DNA of 64,000 bases, taken from assembly GCA_023389155.1 (NCBI GenBank), contig JAEWEV010000033.1, positions 1-64,000 of the forward strand, given 5' to 3'. The notes beneath the pieces were generated by a model. That model did no database searches, was not told where the DNA came from, and saw only the letters and a list, made by a program, of their open reading frames with translations. The translations under genes were made by a program, and so were the position numbers. The DNA comes from Pseudomonadota bacterium (GTDB taxonomy: Bacteria; Pseudomonadota; Gammaproteobacteria; Burkholderiales; Burkholderiaceae_B). Of the stretch, positions 1 to 9,017 are shown piece by piece. Numbering within the stretch: position 1 is the stretch's first letter; every line of letters starts with the position of its first letter.

Positions 1-62
1 GATTGCCCAGAACTATTATCATAACGCTTTTACGAGTCCAAATACAGGAACGTCGCCAAGTC

Positions 63-659
63 ATGAACCAAACTCGCCTTTTCCCCCGTATCCGGTATGG
101 TCTGGTCGCATCCCTTACAGCACTTGCAGTGCTGGGAGGTTGCGCCTCAGGAGAATGGGGTTTCCCATACAGGCCTTCTGTTCAGCAAGGTAACTGGATC
201 ACCGCCGAAGATGTCGCTCTGCTCCAAAAAGGCATGACTCAGGATCAGGTGCGCTACGCACTGGGTTCCCCGACGCTCATGGACGTATTCCATCCTGATC
301 GCTGGGACTACCCCTATTATTTCAAACCGGGCTACGGTGATGCCGTTCAGCGCAAATTCTCGGTCTGGTTTGTGAACGGGGTTGTAGACCGCTGGGAAGG
401 CGATGAGCAGCCTTCCTTCCAGCCATTCAAGCAGGAAGCTCGGCTTTACAAGGCCGGCGACAAAGTGCCTGACACTGAAGTGACAGACCCTGCCGCCCTG
501 CAGGCTGCACCCGCCGGCACGGACGGCAGTGAAGTCACCACGTATCCGATGGATGACGCTGCCACTCCCGGAGCCGCTGCGCCTGCTTCTGCCGCACCTG
601 CGCCTGCAAACGAGCAGATCAATACAGAGCCGGCTCCCGGCGCTACCCGCGTCCAGTAA
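63..659 (+). CDS. bamE: BamE (SmpA/OmlA) outer-membrane assembly lipoprotein
   Basis: Lipoprotein subunit of the beta-barrel assembly (BAM) complex, anchored in the inner leaflet of the outer membrane. The reading frame is open from base 3, but the Met at 63 leads directly into a lipoprotein signal peptide ending in the lipobox LGGC, so it is the chosen start. The SmpA/OmlA core follows, with the typical GMTQDQVRYALGSP motif and a conserved WDYPYYF stretch. The last roughly 60 residues are a low-complexity Ala/Pro/Thr-rich extension that short enterobacterial BamE lacks. dapB follows 127 bases downstream on the same strand. Family assignment is firm; the role of the tail is unknown. Confidence 0.92.
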   Translation: MNQTRLFPRIRYGLVASLTALAVLGGCASGEWGFPYRPSVQQGNWITAEDVALLQKGMTQDQVRYALGSPTLMDVFHPDRWDYPYYFKPGYGDAVQRKFSVWFVNGVVDRWEGDEQPSFQPFKQEARLYKAGDKVPDTEVTDPAALQAAPAGTDGSEVTTYPMDDAATPGAAAPASAAPAPANEQINTEPAPGATRVQ

Positions 660-786
660 TATTCAGTACCGTCGGCCGTCACGCTGTGCCCGGGCGCAAT
701 CCCTGGCCACGTGACGGATTCCGGCTTCCGCCCCTTCCACTTGCGCCCGAGTCGGGCTGCAATTTTCTTCAGGAATAGCACCAATC

Positions 787-1578
787 ATGCGTATAGCCAT
801 TTCCGGAGCCAGCGGCCGTATGGGTCGCATGCTTATCGAAGCCGTACTGGCCAACCCCGAACTGACACTCGCCGCAGCACTGGATCATGCAGACAGCAGC
901 CATCTTGGTGAAGACGCCGGTGCCTTTCTGGGCAAGGATACAGGCGTAAAGCTGAGCAGCGACCTGGCTGTGCTCAACGATTGTGACTGCCTGATCGATT
1001 TCACCCGCCCTGAAGGAACTTTGGCGCACGTTCAGGCCTGCGAACGATACGATACCAAAATGGTGATCGGCACCACCGGGCTGGATGCGGAAGGACAGGC
1101 CGCCGTTGCCAGCGCGGCCGAAAAAATTGCAATTGTATTTGCGCCAAATATGAGCATCGGGGTCAACGCAACGCTGCGTCTGCTGGAGCAGGCTGCCAAA
1201 ATGCTCAATAGCGGCTACGACGTGGAAATTTCAGAAAGCCATCACCGCCACAAAGTAGACGCCCCCTCGGGTACGGCACTGATCATGGGCGAAACCGTTG
1301 CCGGCGCCTGGGGAAAAAAGCTTGATGATATCGCCGATTGGAGCCGTCACGGACACACCGGCGCCCGCAAGGACGGACAGATCGGTTTTTCCGTTGTGCG
1401 TGGCGGCGACGTTATTGGTGACCACACAGTGATGTTTTTGGGTCAGGGCGAACGGATAGAAATTACGCATAAATCGTCCAGCCGCAGCACCTATGCCCAA
1501 GGCAGCATCCGCGCCGCGCTCTTTCTGCAGGACAAAACGGCCGGACTGTTCTCCATGCAGCAAGTCATTGGTGCCTGA
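787..1578 (+). CDS. dapB: 4-hydroxy-tetrahydrodipicolinate reductase
   Basis: Cytosolic NAD(P)H-dependent reductase of the diaminopimelate/lysine pathway. The N-terminus carries the nucleotide-binding GASGRMGRM motif, followed by GTTGLD, and the catalytic signature ESHHRHK places the catalytic His at residue 152 and the catalytic Lys at 156. The substrate-binding SGTAL segment follows immediately. At 263 residues it has the normal family length. It lies downstream of bamE and convergent with murB; the 219-base gap to murB shows no gene. Confidence 0.96.
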   Translation: MRIAISGASGRMGRMLIEAVLANPELTLAAALDHADSSHLGEDAGAFLGKDTGVKLSSDLAVLNDCDCLIDFTRPEGTLAHVQACERYDTKMVIGTTGLDAEGQAAVASAAEKIAIVFAPNMSIGVNATLRLLEQAAKMLNSGYDVEISESHHRHKVDAPSGTALIMGETVAGAWGKKLDDIADWSRHGHTGARKDGQIGFSVVRGGDVIGDHTVMFLGQGERIEITHKSSSRSTYAQGSIRAALFLQDKTAGLFSMQQVIGA

Positions 1579-1797
1579 CAGAACCAATCTTTCACTGCGC
1601 CTGCCTCAAGGCTCTTAACGCCGTTTTTCCGTTACCTTAGTAGTGAATGCTGCTAACGGCACATGTGTGGTGCCCTGGCAGCGCGGCGGCCTCGCAACCA
1701 ACGCCGTGCAGACGGATAAAGAGACAGGAGGCATAACAAGGCAAGAGGTGTAGACAAGTAAGAGGTTTAAAGAGGCAGACAGTGCCGCTCAAACCCG

Positions 1798-2823
1798 TCA
1801 TTCAAAGAGAACAGGTTCACGTTCCAGTTTGACCCCAAATTTTTCCTTAACAGATGCAACTACAGCGTCTGCCAGATTCAGCACATCTGTAGCTGATGCC
1901 CCGCCATGGTTGACCAGCACTAATGCCTGCCGATCATGCATACCCGCCGGGCCCAGTGATCTGCCTTTCCAGCCGCACTGTTCAATAAGCCACCCCGCCG
2001 CAAGCTTGTAATTCCCATCACCCTGCACATACGAAACCAATGTTGGGTAGTTTTCTTTCAGTTGTGATCGAGTGTGCGCAGATACAATCGGATTCTTGAA
2101 AAAGGATCCGGTATTCCCAATTTTCTCGGGGTCAGGCAGTTTGGCCCTGCGGATACGGCACACTGCATCAAACACTTTTTGAGGTGTCACCTGGCTTGCT
2201 AGTGCGGGATCGTTCTTCAGATCAGGGTAACTCGTAACTGGCGTCCATCGCCGGGGAAGCCGGAAACGGACAGCAGTAATCAGATAACCCTGCCCATTCG
2301 CTTTCTTGAAGAGACTGTCGCGATACGAGAACTCGCATTCATCCGCAGTAAAAATTCGCGGCCTGCCTTCTGCAATATGCCAGGCATGCACGGACTGGAT
2401 TCGATCCATGACTTCGACGCCATAGGCACCGATATTCTGGACTGGACATGCACCCACAGTTCCCGGAATGAGGGCGAGATTCTCCAACCCATACCAGCCC
2501 TGCCGGATGCAACTGTCCACGAACCCGTGCCACCCCTCACCGCCTGCCGCTTCCACAATGATGGCATCTTCCTGCTCCTCTACAAGCCGAATCCCTTTGA
2601 GCTGGTTATGCACAATGGGGCGGTGGATCTGTTCGCGCAGAATCAGATTGCTTCCCCCGCCAAGAACATAAATTTCACTGCCGGCAGACTGCTGCCATTG
2701 AGTGACCAGAGGCAACTGCGTAACGTCGTCCAATCGCAGATAATGCGCCGCATGCGAGACCAGGCCCAGTGTATTCAAGCCTGTCAGATCCTGTGTCGTA
2801 TTGTCCCGCATCAAAAAAACCAC
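1798..2823 (-). CDS. murB: UDP-N-acetylenolpyruvoylglucosamine reductase
   Basis: FAD- and NADPH-dependent second enzyme of UDP-MurNAc synthesis in the cytosol. FAD-domain motifs GGGSNLIL and IPGTVGACPVQNIGA are present, as are YRDS and NTGSFFKNP with the catalytic Ser. The C-terminal EREPVLFE contains the conserved acid. Length (341) matches the Escherichia coli-type enzyme. Two in-frame ATGs at 2823 and 2811 are both possible starts and change only four residues. It is transcribed towards dapB and away from tRNA-Gly. Confidence 0.95.
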   Translation of the reverse strand: MVFLMRDNTTQDLTGLNTLGLVSHAAHYLRLDDVTQLPLVTQWQQSAGSEIYVLGGGSNLILREQIHRPIVHNQLKGIRLVEEQEDAIIVEAAGGEGWHGFVDSCIRQGWYGLENLALIPGTVGACPVQNIGAYGVEVMDRIQSVHAWHIAEGRPRIFTADECEFSYRDSLFKKANGQGYLITAVRFRLPRRWTPVTSYPDLKNDPALASQVTPQKVFDAVCRIRRAKLPDPEKIGNTGSFFKNPIVSAHTRSQLKENYPTLVSYVQGDGNYKLAAGWLIEQCGWKGRSLGPAGMHDRQALVLVNHGGASATDVLNLADAVVASVKEKFGVKLEREPVLFE

Positions 2824-2841
2824 CCACTGTATTCAATTAAT

Positions 2842-2871
2842 TTGACATTATAAATAATTTACTGCTATAGT
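2842..2871 (+). promoter_or_regulatory. sigma70-like promoter upstream of tRNA-Gly region
   Basis: A perfect TTGACA (2842-2847) is followed after 18 bases by TATAGT (2866-2871). Transcription would begin near 2878 and run through about 210 bases without an ORF into the tRNA-Gly gene. It may be a distal tRNA promoter or may drive an unrecognised small transcript. Confidence 0.5.
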
Positions 2872-2935
2872 CTCGCCTCTTCTCAAAGAGATTGATGTGG
2901 CAGGCAGTAGCGATACCTTTTGAGCTCCTGTTATT

Positions 2936-2956
2936 GAAATGATGACAATCATTCAG
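2936..2956. promoter_or_regulatory. possible Fur-box-like dyad
   Basis: The sequence GAAATGATGACAATCATTCAG resembles the Fur consensus around ATGAT/ATCAT. It lies downstream of the 2842 promoter and has no obvious iron gene nearby, so the call is weak. Confidence 0.2.
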
Positions 2957-3014
2957 TCTGACGATGCATAAAAAACACAGAATCAACTTTTTGAAGAAAG
3001 CAGCCGAAAAAACG

Positions 3015-3043
3015 TTGCGAAATTTAAATAGCTTGTATATAAT
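3015..3043 (+). promoter_or_regulatory. tRNA-Gly promoter
   Basis: TTGCGA (3015-3020), a 17-base spacer and a perfect TATAAT (3038-3043) place the start near 3050, about 40 bases before the tRNA. A G-rich stretch (TAGGGC) after the -10 resembles the discriminators of stable-RNA promoters. Confidence 0.65.
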
Positions 3044-3089
3044 TTAGGGCTTAGCTGATTTGAATTTGCAAATTCAAATTGCTGAAAAC

Positions 3090-3165
3090 GCGGGAATAGC
3101 TCAGTTGGTAGAGCGCAACCTTGCCAAGGTTGAGGTCGCGAGTTCGAGACTCGTTTCCCGCTCCA
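3090..3165 (+). tRNA. tRNA-Gly (GCC)
   Basis: A 76-base gene with encoded CCA. The acceptor stem GCGGGAA pairs with TTCCCGC, the D-arm carries AGTTGGTAGA, the anticodon GCC is at 3123-3125, and the T-arm carries GTTCGAGAC. The sequence is complete and undamaged. Confidence 0.97.
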
Positions 3166-3207
3166 GGATTTTTGTCTATGGACATTCACCAACGTTCATG
3201 GATGATT

Positions 3208-3243
3208 AAAAAGGCCGAAAAATTCGTTTTTCGGCCTTTTTTT
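3208..3243 (+). terminator. Rho-independent terminator of tRNA-Gly
   Basis: AAAAAGGCCGAAAAA and TTTTTCGGCCTTTTT form a long stem closed by a TTCG tetraloop and ending in a run of T. It lies 43 bases after the tRNA. Confidence 0.9.
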
Positions 3244-3730
3244 CGTCCAGCGAGATCGAACGGAGCTCCCCGCGGAAGCTTCGCCCGCAGGCGCGTGATT
3301 ATCTGATGTCGCGAATACTCACTCATATGTGAAATACACATCACAATCTAATCAATCCCCACTGAATTTGATACATCTTGCTTTGAAATTCGCCTCATGG
3401 TGGAATTTAACGACAAGATCTACTCTTAACCAGACAGATTGAGCAACGCAGTCAAAATTGGCCCACCCCCACTGACGGGGAAACAAGTGGAAGCCGGTTC
3501 TTCCGGTGCGCCTCGAAGGGAAAGATCGTTTATGTTTGGGTCAAAGATGAATCATCGGCAGCTTGCAAGACATCTGCCTCAGCCATGACGGCTTCCCTCA
3601 GCATGTCGCAGACAGCACTCTCTATGCCCAGCAAAAGGCGGCCGATAAGCTGGCCGGTTTTAGCGCCGGCTCGCAGACAGCCAAACCACCTTAAGCCTTT
3701 TCTACAGTAGAAACGCCAGTCGGAAATTTC
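3244..3730. other. intergenic region without a supported gene
   Basis: Almost 490 bases between the tRNA-Gly terminator and the end of the minus-strand MFS gene. No ORF with a ribosome binding site and recognisable protein is visible on either strand. The segment around 3450-3480 (TTGGCCCACCCCCACTGA) recalls flanks seen near IS21-type elements, but no transposase remnant or paired end is visible. It may be decayed DNA. Confidence 0.4.
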
Positions 3731-5101
3731 TTAATATTTATATGACCCGGCACTACGCTTGCGTAGTGTCAGTGGCTTAAGTTTGCGATTGATCCACAAT
3801 GCCAGCACCGTACATGCGGCCCCGGAAAACAGGTAGAGACTGACGGCAACCAACCCGAACTGCGTCGATAAGCCCAGCGCCACCAGCGGAGCAAACGCGG
3901 CGCCCAGCAACCATGCCAGATCTGAGGTTAACGCTGCACCGGTGTACCGGAACCGCGACGAGAAATTGGCAGTAACGGTTCCCGAAGACTGGCCATAAGA
4001 CAAACCAAGCAAGGCAAAGCCGATCAGGATAAACGCGTCCTGTCCCAGCGCGTCGCCATGCAGCAACACGGGTGCGAAAAAGCCGAAGATTGCAATAAGA
4101 ACAGCCAGGCAAGCCAGTGTCGTACGGCGCCCAATGCGATCAGCAATCACCCCGGAGACAATGGTAGCCGCAATGGCCACGGCAGCGCCAACCACCTGAA
4201 CGAATAACACATCATTGATGGACTGGGAGGCCGTAAGCGTAATCCAGGATAGCGGAAAAATTGTCACGATATGGAACAAGGCATAGCTTGCCAAGGCTGC
4301 AAACGCGCCTACGAACAGATTGTATCCCTGTCCGGCAAGCATTTCCCACGTACCAATAGGCTCCAGCTCTCCTTCCTCCAGCAATTTTGTGTACTGTTCT
4401 GTCACGACGAGCCGCAAGCGCGCAAACAAAGCCACGACGTTGATGGCGAAGGCCACGAAAAACGGATAGCGCCAGCCCCAGCCAATGAAGTCTTCGACGG
4501 ACAATGTGGAATGCAGAAACAGGAAAAGGGAACTGGCCACCAGAAAGCCCACGGGCGCACCCAGTTGGCCTAGCATGGCATACCAGCCTCTGCGCTGCTT
4601 GGGAGAATTCAGGGCGAGCAATGACGGCAGACCATCCCATGAGCCACCGAACGCAACACCCTGCAGACTGCGAAACAGGATCAACAGGCCAATGGCGAGC
4701 GCCCCTTGCGATTCGTAGGTCGGCAAAAATGCAATGCCTGCCGTTGCCGTGCCGAGCAGAAATAACGCAAGCGTCAGCTTGGTTCCCCTGCCCCATCGCC
4801 GCTGGATGGCCATGAACAGGGCGGTACCGAACGGACGCGTAATGAAGGCAAAGGCAAAAATGGTGAACGAATACAGCGTCCCGGTCAGCGAGTCGACAAA
4901 CGGAAAGAACAGCGCAGGAAAAACGAGTACCGATGCCAGACCGTAAACAAAAAAGTCGAAATACTCGGAGGCGCGGCCAATAACAACACCAATGGCTATT
5001 TCGCCGGCAGCAATCCGTTCATGACCGGTCATTTGCTTTCGGGCATCACTTTCCATCGTACGCGAGGAGGGTTCAGTCTTTGTCTGGTCTAAGCTCGACA
5101 T
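3731..5101 (-). CDS. MFS transporter, metabolite:H+ symporter type
   Basis: A 12-helix major facilitator permease of 456 residues. After a hydrophilic N-terminus, the first helix carries RASEYFDFFVYG, the counterpart of the EWYDFFIYG signature of the MHS/ProP/ShiA branch. RPFG appears after helix 2 and RSLQGVAFGGSWDG in the helix 4-5 region. A loop rich in Arg and Glu separates the two six-helix halves. The substrate cannot be read from sequence; the branch moves organic acids, betaines or shikimate with protons. It is divergent from cyoA across 149 bases, so the two may share regulation by oxygen or redox state (inference). Confidence 0.85.
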   Translation of the reverse strand: MSSLDQTKTEPSSRTMESDARKQMTGHERIAAGEIAIGVVIGRASEYFDFFVYGLASVLVFPALFFPFVDSLTGTLYSFTIFAFAFITRPFGTALFMAIQRRWGRGTKLTLALFLLGTATAGIAFLPTYESQGALAIGLLILFRSLQGVAFGGSWDGLPSLLALNSPKQRRGWYAMLGQLGAPVGFLVASSLFLFLHSTLSVEDFIGWGWRYPFFVAFAINVVALFARLRLVVTEQYTKLLEEGELEPIGTWEMLAGQGYNLFVGAFAALASYALFHIVTIFPLSWITLTASQSINDVLFVQVVGAAVAIAATIVSGVIADRIGRRTTLACLAVLIAIFGFFAPVLLHGDALGQDAFILIGFALLGLSYGQSSGTVTANFSSRFRYTGAALTSDLAWLLGAAFAPLVALGLSTQFGLVAVSLYLFSGAACTVLALWINRKLKPLTLRKRSAGSYKY

Positions 5102-5210
5102 GATAGGTTCAATTCTAGTTAATTTAATCCAAAGACGAAGGATCGCATTTGCCGCGCATTTACACCATAGGACAAAACGTCCAATTCCAAACGGGAACGG
5201 TTTAAGTATA

Positions 5211-5219
5211 TGCTATATT
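5211..5219 (+). promoter_or_regulatory. candidate extended -10 promoter of the cyo operon
   Basis: TGCTATATT is an extended -10 (TGn plus TATATT, five of six matches) with no good -35. Initiation would be near 5226. A dyad element TTCC-N5-GGAA (5186-5198) lies just upstream and could be a regulator site. Confidence 0.4.
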
Positions 5220-5250
5220 TTTCCACGGCTCTATGCTGGTAACTTTTGGC

Positions 5251-6321
5251 ATGCTTCACTCCAAGACCTTCCGATTCCTGGCTCTATTGGCACTTGCTCC
5301 CATTCTGACGGGTTGCAACGCTGTGCTGCTCTCTCCTTCAGGCGATATCGCGCTTCAGCAGCGCAACCTGATCTATATTTCAGTTGCATTAATGCTGATT
5401 GTGATCGTGCCTGTCATTTTCCTCACATTGTACTTTGCCTGGCGCTACCGTGCATCCAACACCAAGGCAACCTATGCGCCGGAATGGAACCATTCAACGC
5501 TCATCGAGCTGGTCATCTGGGTAGTCCCCCTGCTGATCATCATTGCGCTGGGCGCGGTGACCTGGGTCAGCACGCACAAACTGGACCCCTACCGCCCGCT
5601 AGAGCGAATTGACGCTCAGCGCGCACTACCGGCGAACGTCAAACCTTTAACGGTGGAAGTTGTCGCCCTGGACTGGAAATGGCTGTTTTTCTATCCGGAG
5701 TACGGCATTGCGACAGTCAATGAGCTGGCTGCTCCTGTCGACCGCCCGATTGCTTTCCGACTGACATCATCCAGCGTCATGAATTCCTTCTTTATTCCTG
5801 CGCTGGCCGGCCAGATCTACACCATGGCCGGCATGGAGACGCAACTGCATGCGATCATCAACAAGGAGGGCGTGTATGAAGGCTTCTCTTCCAACTACAG
5901 TGGCGCCGGTTTTTCCGGCATGCGATTCAAATTCCACGGACTGAATACGGAAGACTTTGACGCATGGGTAAAAACGGTCAAGCAAAGCGAGAGCGAACTT
6001 AGCCGCGTAGCTTACCTGCAACTGGAAGTGCCGAGCGAACGCGAACCGGTAAAGCACTATTCCAGCGTCGCACCCGGACTGTATGACGCCATCCTGAATC
6101 GCTGCGTCGAGCCAAACCGTATGTGCATGCGCGACATCATGGCGATTGACGCCAAGGGTGGTCTGGGCGTGCCTGGTATCTACAACATGGCTGAGCTGGA
6201 TCAAAATACCCGGATCAACCTTGGCCTGGAGAACGTCACGCACCGGGTTTATGTGAGTGCCTTCTGCACAACCACAGATCCCGCGTTTTCATCGCTTAAA
6301 TTGATGAACGCGGCGCCCTGA
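5251..6321 (+). CDS. cyoA: cytochrome bo3 ubiquinol oxidase subunit II
   Basis: Subunit II of the proton-pumping quinol oxidase in the cytoplasmic membrane. A lipoprotein signal ends with LTGC, two transmembrane helices follow (roughly residues 45-65 and 85-105), and then the periplasmic cupredoxin-like domain with WKWLFFYPEYGIATVNEL. The CuA ligands of cytochrome c oxidases are absent, as expected for a quinol oxidase. A Met at 5233 is also in frame; 5251 gives a 22-residue signal and a sensible leader from the promoter, but neither has a clear ribosome binding site. With about 356 residues it is longer than E. coli CyoA because of a C-terminal extension with several Cys. First gene of cyoABCD. 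Confidence 0.94.
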   Translation: MLHSKTFRFLALLALAPILTGCNAVLLSPSGDIALQQRNLIYISVALMLIVIVPVIFLTLYFAWRYRASNTKATYAPEWNHSTLIELVIWVVPLLIIIALGAVTWVSTHKLDPYRPLERIDAQRALPANVKPLTVEVVALDWKWLFFYPEYGIATVNELAAPVDRPIAFRLTSSSVMNSFFIPALAGQIYTMAGMETQLHAIINKEGVYEGFSSNYSGAGFSGMRFKFHGLNTEDFDAWVKTVKQSESELSRVAYLQLEVPSEREPVKHYSSVAPGLYDAILNRCVEPNRMCMRDIMAIDAKGGLGVPGIYNMAELDQNTRINLGLENVTHRVYVSAFCTTTDPAFSSLKLMNAAP

Positions 6322-6394
6322 GACTGTGTCCGCCATTAGCACAATGTCCCGGCCAGCAATATTGGCCGTCACTTTTTTTAAATGATTTGAGCCC

Positions 6395-8386
6395 ATGGAT
6401 CTGCATTCCCTTGTTCTTGGTCGCCTGAATTGGGACGCCATCCCTTTTCATGAACCCATCCTGATTGCGACATTCGCTGTCGTGCTGCTTGGCGGTGTCG
6501 CACTGATTGCCGCAATCAGCTATTTCAAGCTGTGGCGCTATCTTTGGCTGGAATGGTTTACCAGCATCGATCACAAGAAAATTGGCATCATGTACATGAT
6601 CCTTGGCTTGATCATGCTGCTTCGCGGTTTTTCCGATGCCATCATGATGCGGATCCAGCAGGCAATTGCCTTTGGTGACTCCACAGGCTACCTGCCGCCG
6701 CATCATTACGACCAGATCTTCACCGCACATGGCGTAATCATGATCTTCTTTGTGGCCATGCCTCTGGTCACCGGACTGATGAATTATGTCGTGCCACTGC
6801 AAATCGGCGCAAGGGATGTCGCATTTCCGTTCCTGAACAACTTCAGTTTCTGGATGACAACCGGCGGTGCAGTGCTCGTCATGATATCCCTGTTCATTGG
6901 TGAGTTTTCGACCACCGGATGGCTGGCCTACCCCCCGCTTTCCGGCGTCGAACACAGTCCCGGTGTCGGCATGGATTACTACATTTGGGCGTTGCAGGTT
7001 GCGGGGATAGGAACAACCCTGTCGGGTATCAACCTGATTGTCACGATCATCAAGATGCGGGCGCCCGGAATGGGCATGATGAAAATGCCGGTGTTTACCT
7101 GGACATCGCTGTGTACCAACACCCTGATCGTGGCATCGTTCCCCGTCCTGACCGCCGTGCTGGCCCTGCTCACAATGGATCGCTACGTCGGCACCAATTT
7201 CTTTACGAACGATTTGGGGGGCAACCCCATGATGTACGTCAACCTGATCTGGATCTGGGGTCACCCTGAAGTCTATATCCTGATTTTGCCACTGTTTGGC
7301 GTCTTCTCTGAAATCGTTTCGACTTACAGCGGCAAACGCCTGTTCGGCTACGCCTCCATGGTATATGCGTCGGTCGTGATTACCATCCTGTCCTACCTGG
7401 TCTGGTTGCACCACTTCTTCACCATGGGATCAGGCGCCAGTGTCAATTCCTTCTTCGGTATTGCCACCATGATTATTTCGATTCCTACCGGTGCCAAGCT
7501 CTTTAACTGGCTGTTCACAATGTTTCGCGGCCGGATCCGCTTCGATGTTCCGATGATGTGGACAATCGGCTTCATGGTAACGTTTGTCATCGGCGGTATG
7601 ACAGGCGTGATGCTGGCCATCCCCTCGGCCGACTTTGTCCTGCATAACAGCCTGTTTCTGATCGCCCATTTTCACAACGTCATTATCGGGGGCGTGGTAT
7701 TCGGTCTGTTTGCCGCAATCACATACTGGTTCCCCAAGGCCTTCGGGTACAAGCTGGATCCTTTCTGGGGTAAGTGCTCGTTCTGGTGCTGGCTGATCGG
7801 CTTTTATATGGCATTCATGCCGCTGTATGTACTGGGCTTCATGGGTGTTACCCGTCGCCTGAACCATTTCGAAGATCATTCCCTTCAAATCTGGTTCCAG
7901 ATTGCTGCGGCCGGCGCTTTCGTCATCGCGTTGGGTATTGCCAGCTTCCTGATCCAGCTGGTTGTCAGCTATCGCAAACGTGATTCGCTGCGTGATCTTA
8001 CCGGTGATCCCTGGGATGGACGCACACTGGAGTGGTCAACATCGTCACCTCCCCCGGCCTACAACTTTGCCTTCACACCGCAAGTGCATGAAGGTGATGC
8101 CTGGGCACACATGAAACAACACAATGCCCAGCGTCCGCAAAGCGGTTTCCTGCCAATCCATATGCCCGCCAATACCGGTGCAGGCATTATCATCGCCGGT
8201 CTTTGCACGTTTTGCGGATTTGCGCTGGTCTGGCACATGTGGCTTGTCAGTGCTCTGTCATTTCTCGCCATTATTGGCGGCACCATTTACCATACGTTCA
8301 ACTACAAACGCGATTATTACATTCGCGCAGAAGATGTTGCCCGTACCGAAGCCGAACGTACTCGTCTGCTAGCCAACCATGTCTGA
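6395..8386 (+). CDS. cyoB: cytochrome bo3 ubiquinol oxidase subunit I
   Basis: Catalytic subunit of the heme-copper quinol oxidase that reduces oxygen to water and pumps protons. It is 663 residues, exactly the E. coli length, with about 15 helices. CuB and heme ligands are visible: H112 for the low-spin heme, HPEVY (H290 with cross-linked Y294), HH339-340, and HFH (H425 and H427). The quinone-site residues R77 and D81 in LLRGFSDA are conserved. Every landmark is offset by about six from E. coli numbering. The stop overlaps the cyoC start by eight bases. Confidence 0.98.
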   Translation: MDLHSLVLGRLNWDAIPFHEPILIATFAVVLLGGVALIAAISYFKLWRYLWLEWFTSIDHKKIGIMYMILGLIMLLRGFSDAIMMRIQQAIAFGDSTGYLPPHHYDQIFTAHGVIMIFFVAMPLVTGLMNYVVPLQIGARDVAFPFLNNFSFWMTTGGAVLVMISLFIGEFSTTGWLAYPPLSGVEHSPGVGMDYYIWALQVAGIGTTLSGINLIVTIIKMRAPGMGMMKMPVFTWTSLCTNTLIVASFPVLTAVLALLTMDRYVGTNFFTNDLGGNPMMYVNLIWIWGHPEVYILILPLFGVFSEIVSTYSGKRLFGYASMVYASVVITILSYLVWLHHFFTMGSGASVNSFFGIATMIISIPTGAKLFNWLFTMFRGRIRFDVPMMWTIGFMVTFVIGGMTGVMLAIPSADFVLHNSLFLIAHFHNVIIGGVVFGLFAAITYWFPKAFGYKLDPFWGKCSFWCWLIGFYMAFMPLYVLGFMGVTRRLNHFEDHSLQIWFQIAAAGAFVIALGIASFLIQLVVSYRKRDSLRDLTGDPWDGRTLEWSTSSPPPAYNFAFTPQVHEGDAWAHMKQHNAQRPQSGFLPIHMPANTGAGIIIAGLCTFCGFALVWHMWLVSALSFLAIIGGTIYHTFNYKRDYYIRAEDVARTEAERTRLLANHV

Positions 8387-9017
8387 TACCACTGCCATTT
8401 CCCCCCGTGAGGTAGCGGCCGCTGCGCCACTTGATTTCTATCTTAAGCAGGATCATCATCCACAGAACGGAACCGCACTCGGGTTCTGGATCTACCTGAT
8501 GAGCGACTGCCTGATCTTTGCCTGCCTGTTCGCCGTGCATGGCGTAGTGGGTCGCAATTATGCAGCGGGCCCATCCGGGGCAGATCTGTTTGACCTGCCG
8601 CTAGTGGCTGTCAATACAGCCATGCTGTTGCTGTCCTCCATTACCTACGGCTTCTGCATGCTGGAAGCGCAGCGCAATCGCCTGCGCCCCGCCATGATCT
8701 GGCTGGGCATCACCGGCCTTTTCGGGCTCACGTTTCTGGGACTGGAACTGTATGAGTTCGCTCATCTGATCCATATGAATGCGGTGCCACAACGCAGCGC
8801 ATTCCTGTCATCCTTCTTTACCCTGGTTGGCACGCACGGTCTGCATGTTACCTTCGGTGTTATCTGGCTGGTTACGCTCCTGTTTCAGTTGAAAAAGCAC
8901 GGCCTGATTCCTGAAAACCGTCGGCGCCTGATGTGCCTTTCCATGTTCTGGCATTTCCTGGATGTGATCTGGATCGCCGTATTCACCTTTGTCTACCTGA
9001 TGGGGGTTCTGCCATGA
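8379..9017 (+). CDS. cyoC: cytochrome bo3 ubiquinol oxidase subunit III
   Basis: A five-helix subunit III protein of 212 residues, slightly longer than E. coli CyoC. It includes the typical LGFWIYLMSDCLIFACLF opening helix and the GTHGLHVTFG motif, ending in FWHFLDVIWIAVFTFVYL. It overlaps both neighbours (8 bases with cyoB, ATGA with cyoD), which indicates translational coupling. Confidence 0.96.
   Translation: MSDTTAISPREVAAAAPLDFYLKQDHHPQNGTALGFWIYLMSDCLIFACLFAVHGVVGRNYAAGPSGADLFDLPLVAVNTAMLLLSSITYGFCMLEAQRNRLRPAMIWLGITGLFGLTFLGLELYEFAHLIHMNAVPQRSAFLSSFFTLVGTHGLHVTFGVIWLVTLLFQLKKHGLIPENRRRLMCLSMFWHFLDVIWIAVFTFVYLMGVLP

Noticed and set aside
3450..3690. Possible insertion-sequence remnant after tRNA-Gly
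   Set aside because: Only a short motif recalls IS21-type flanks; no inverted end pair, target duplication or transposase fragment is visible.
6296..7414. Long open frame opposite cyoB
   Set aside because: It is antisense to the conserved cyoB core, rich in His, Gln and Asp as expected from mirrored hydrophobic codons, and has no ribosome binding site.
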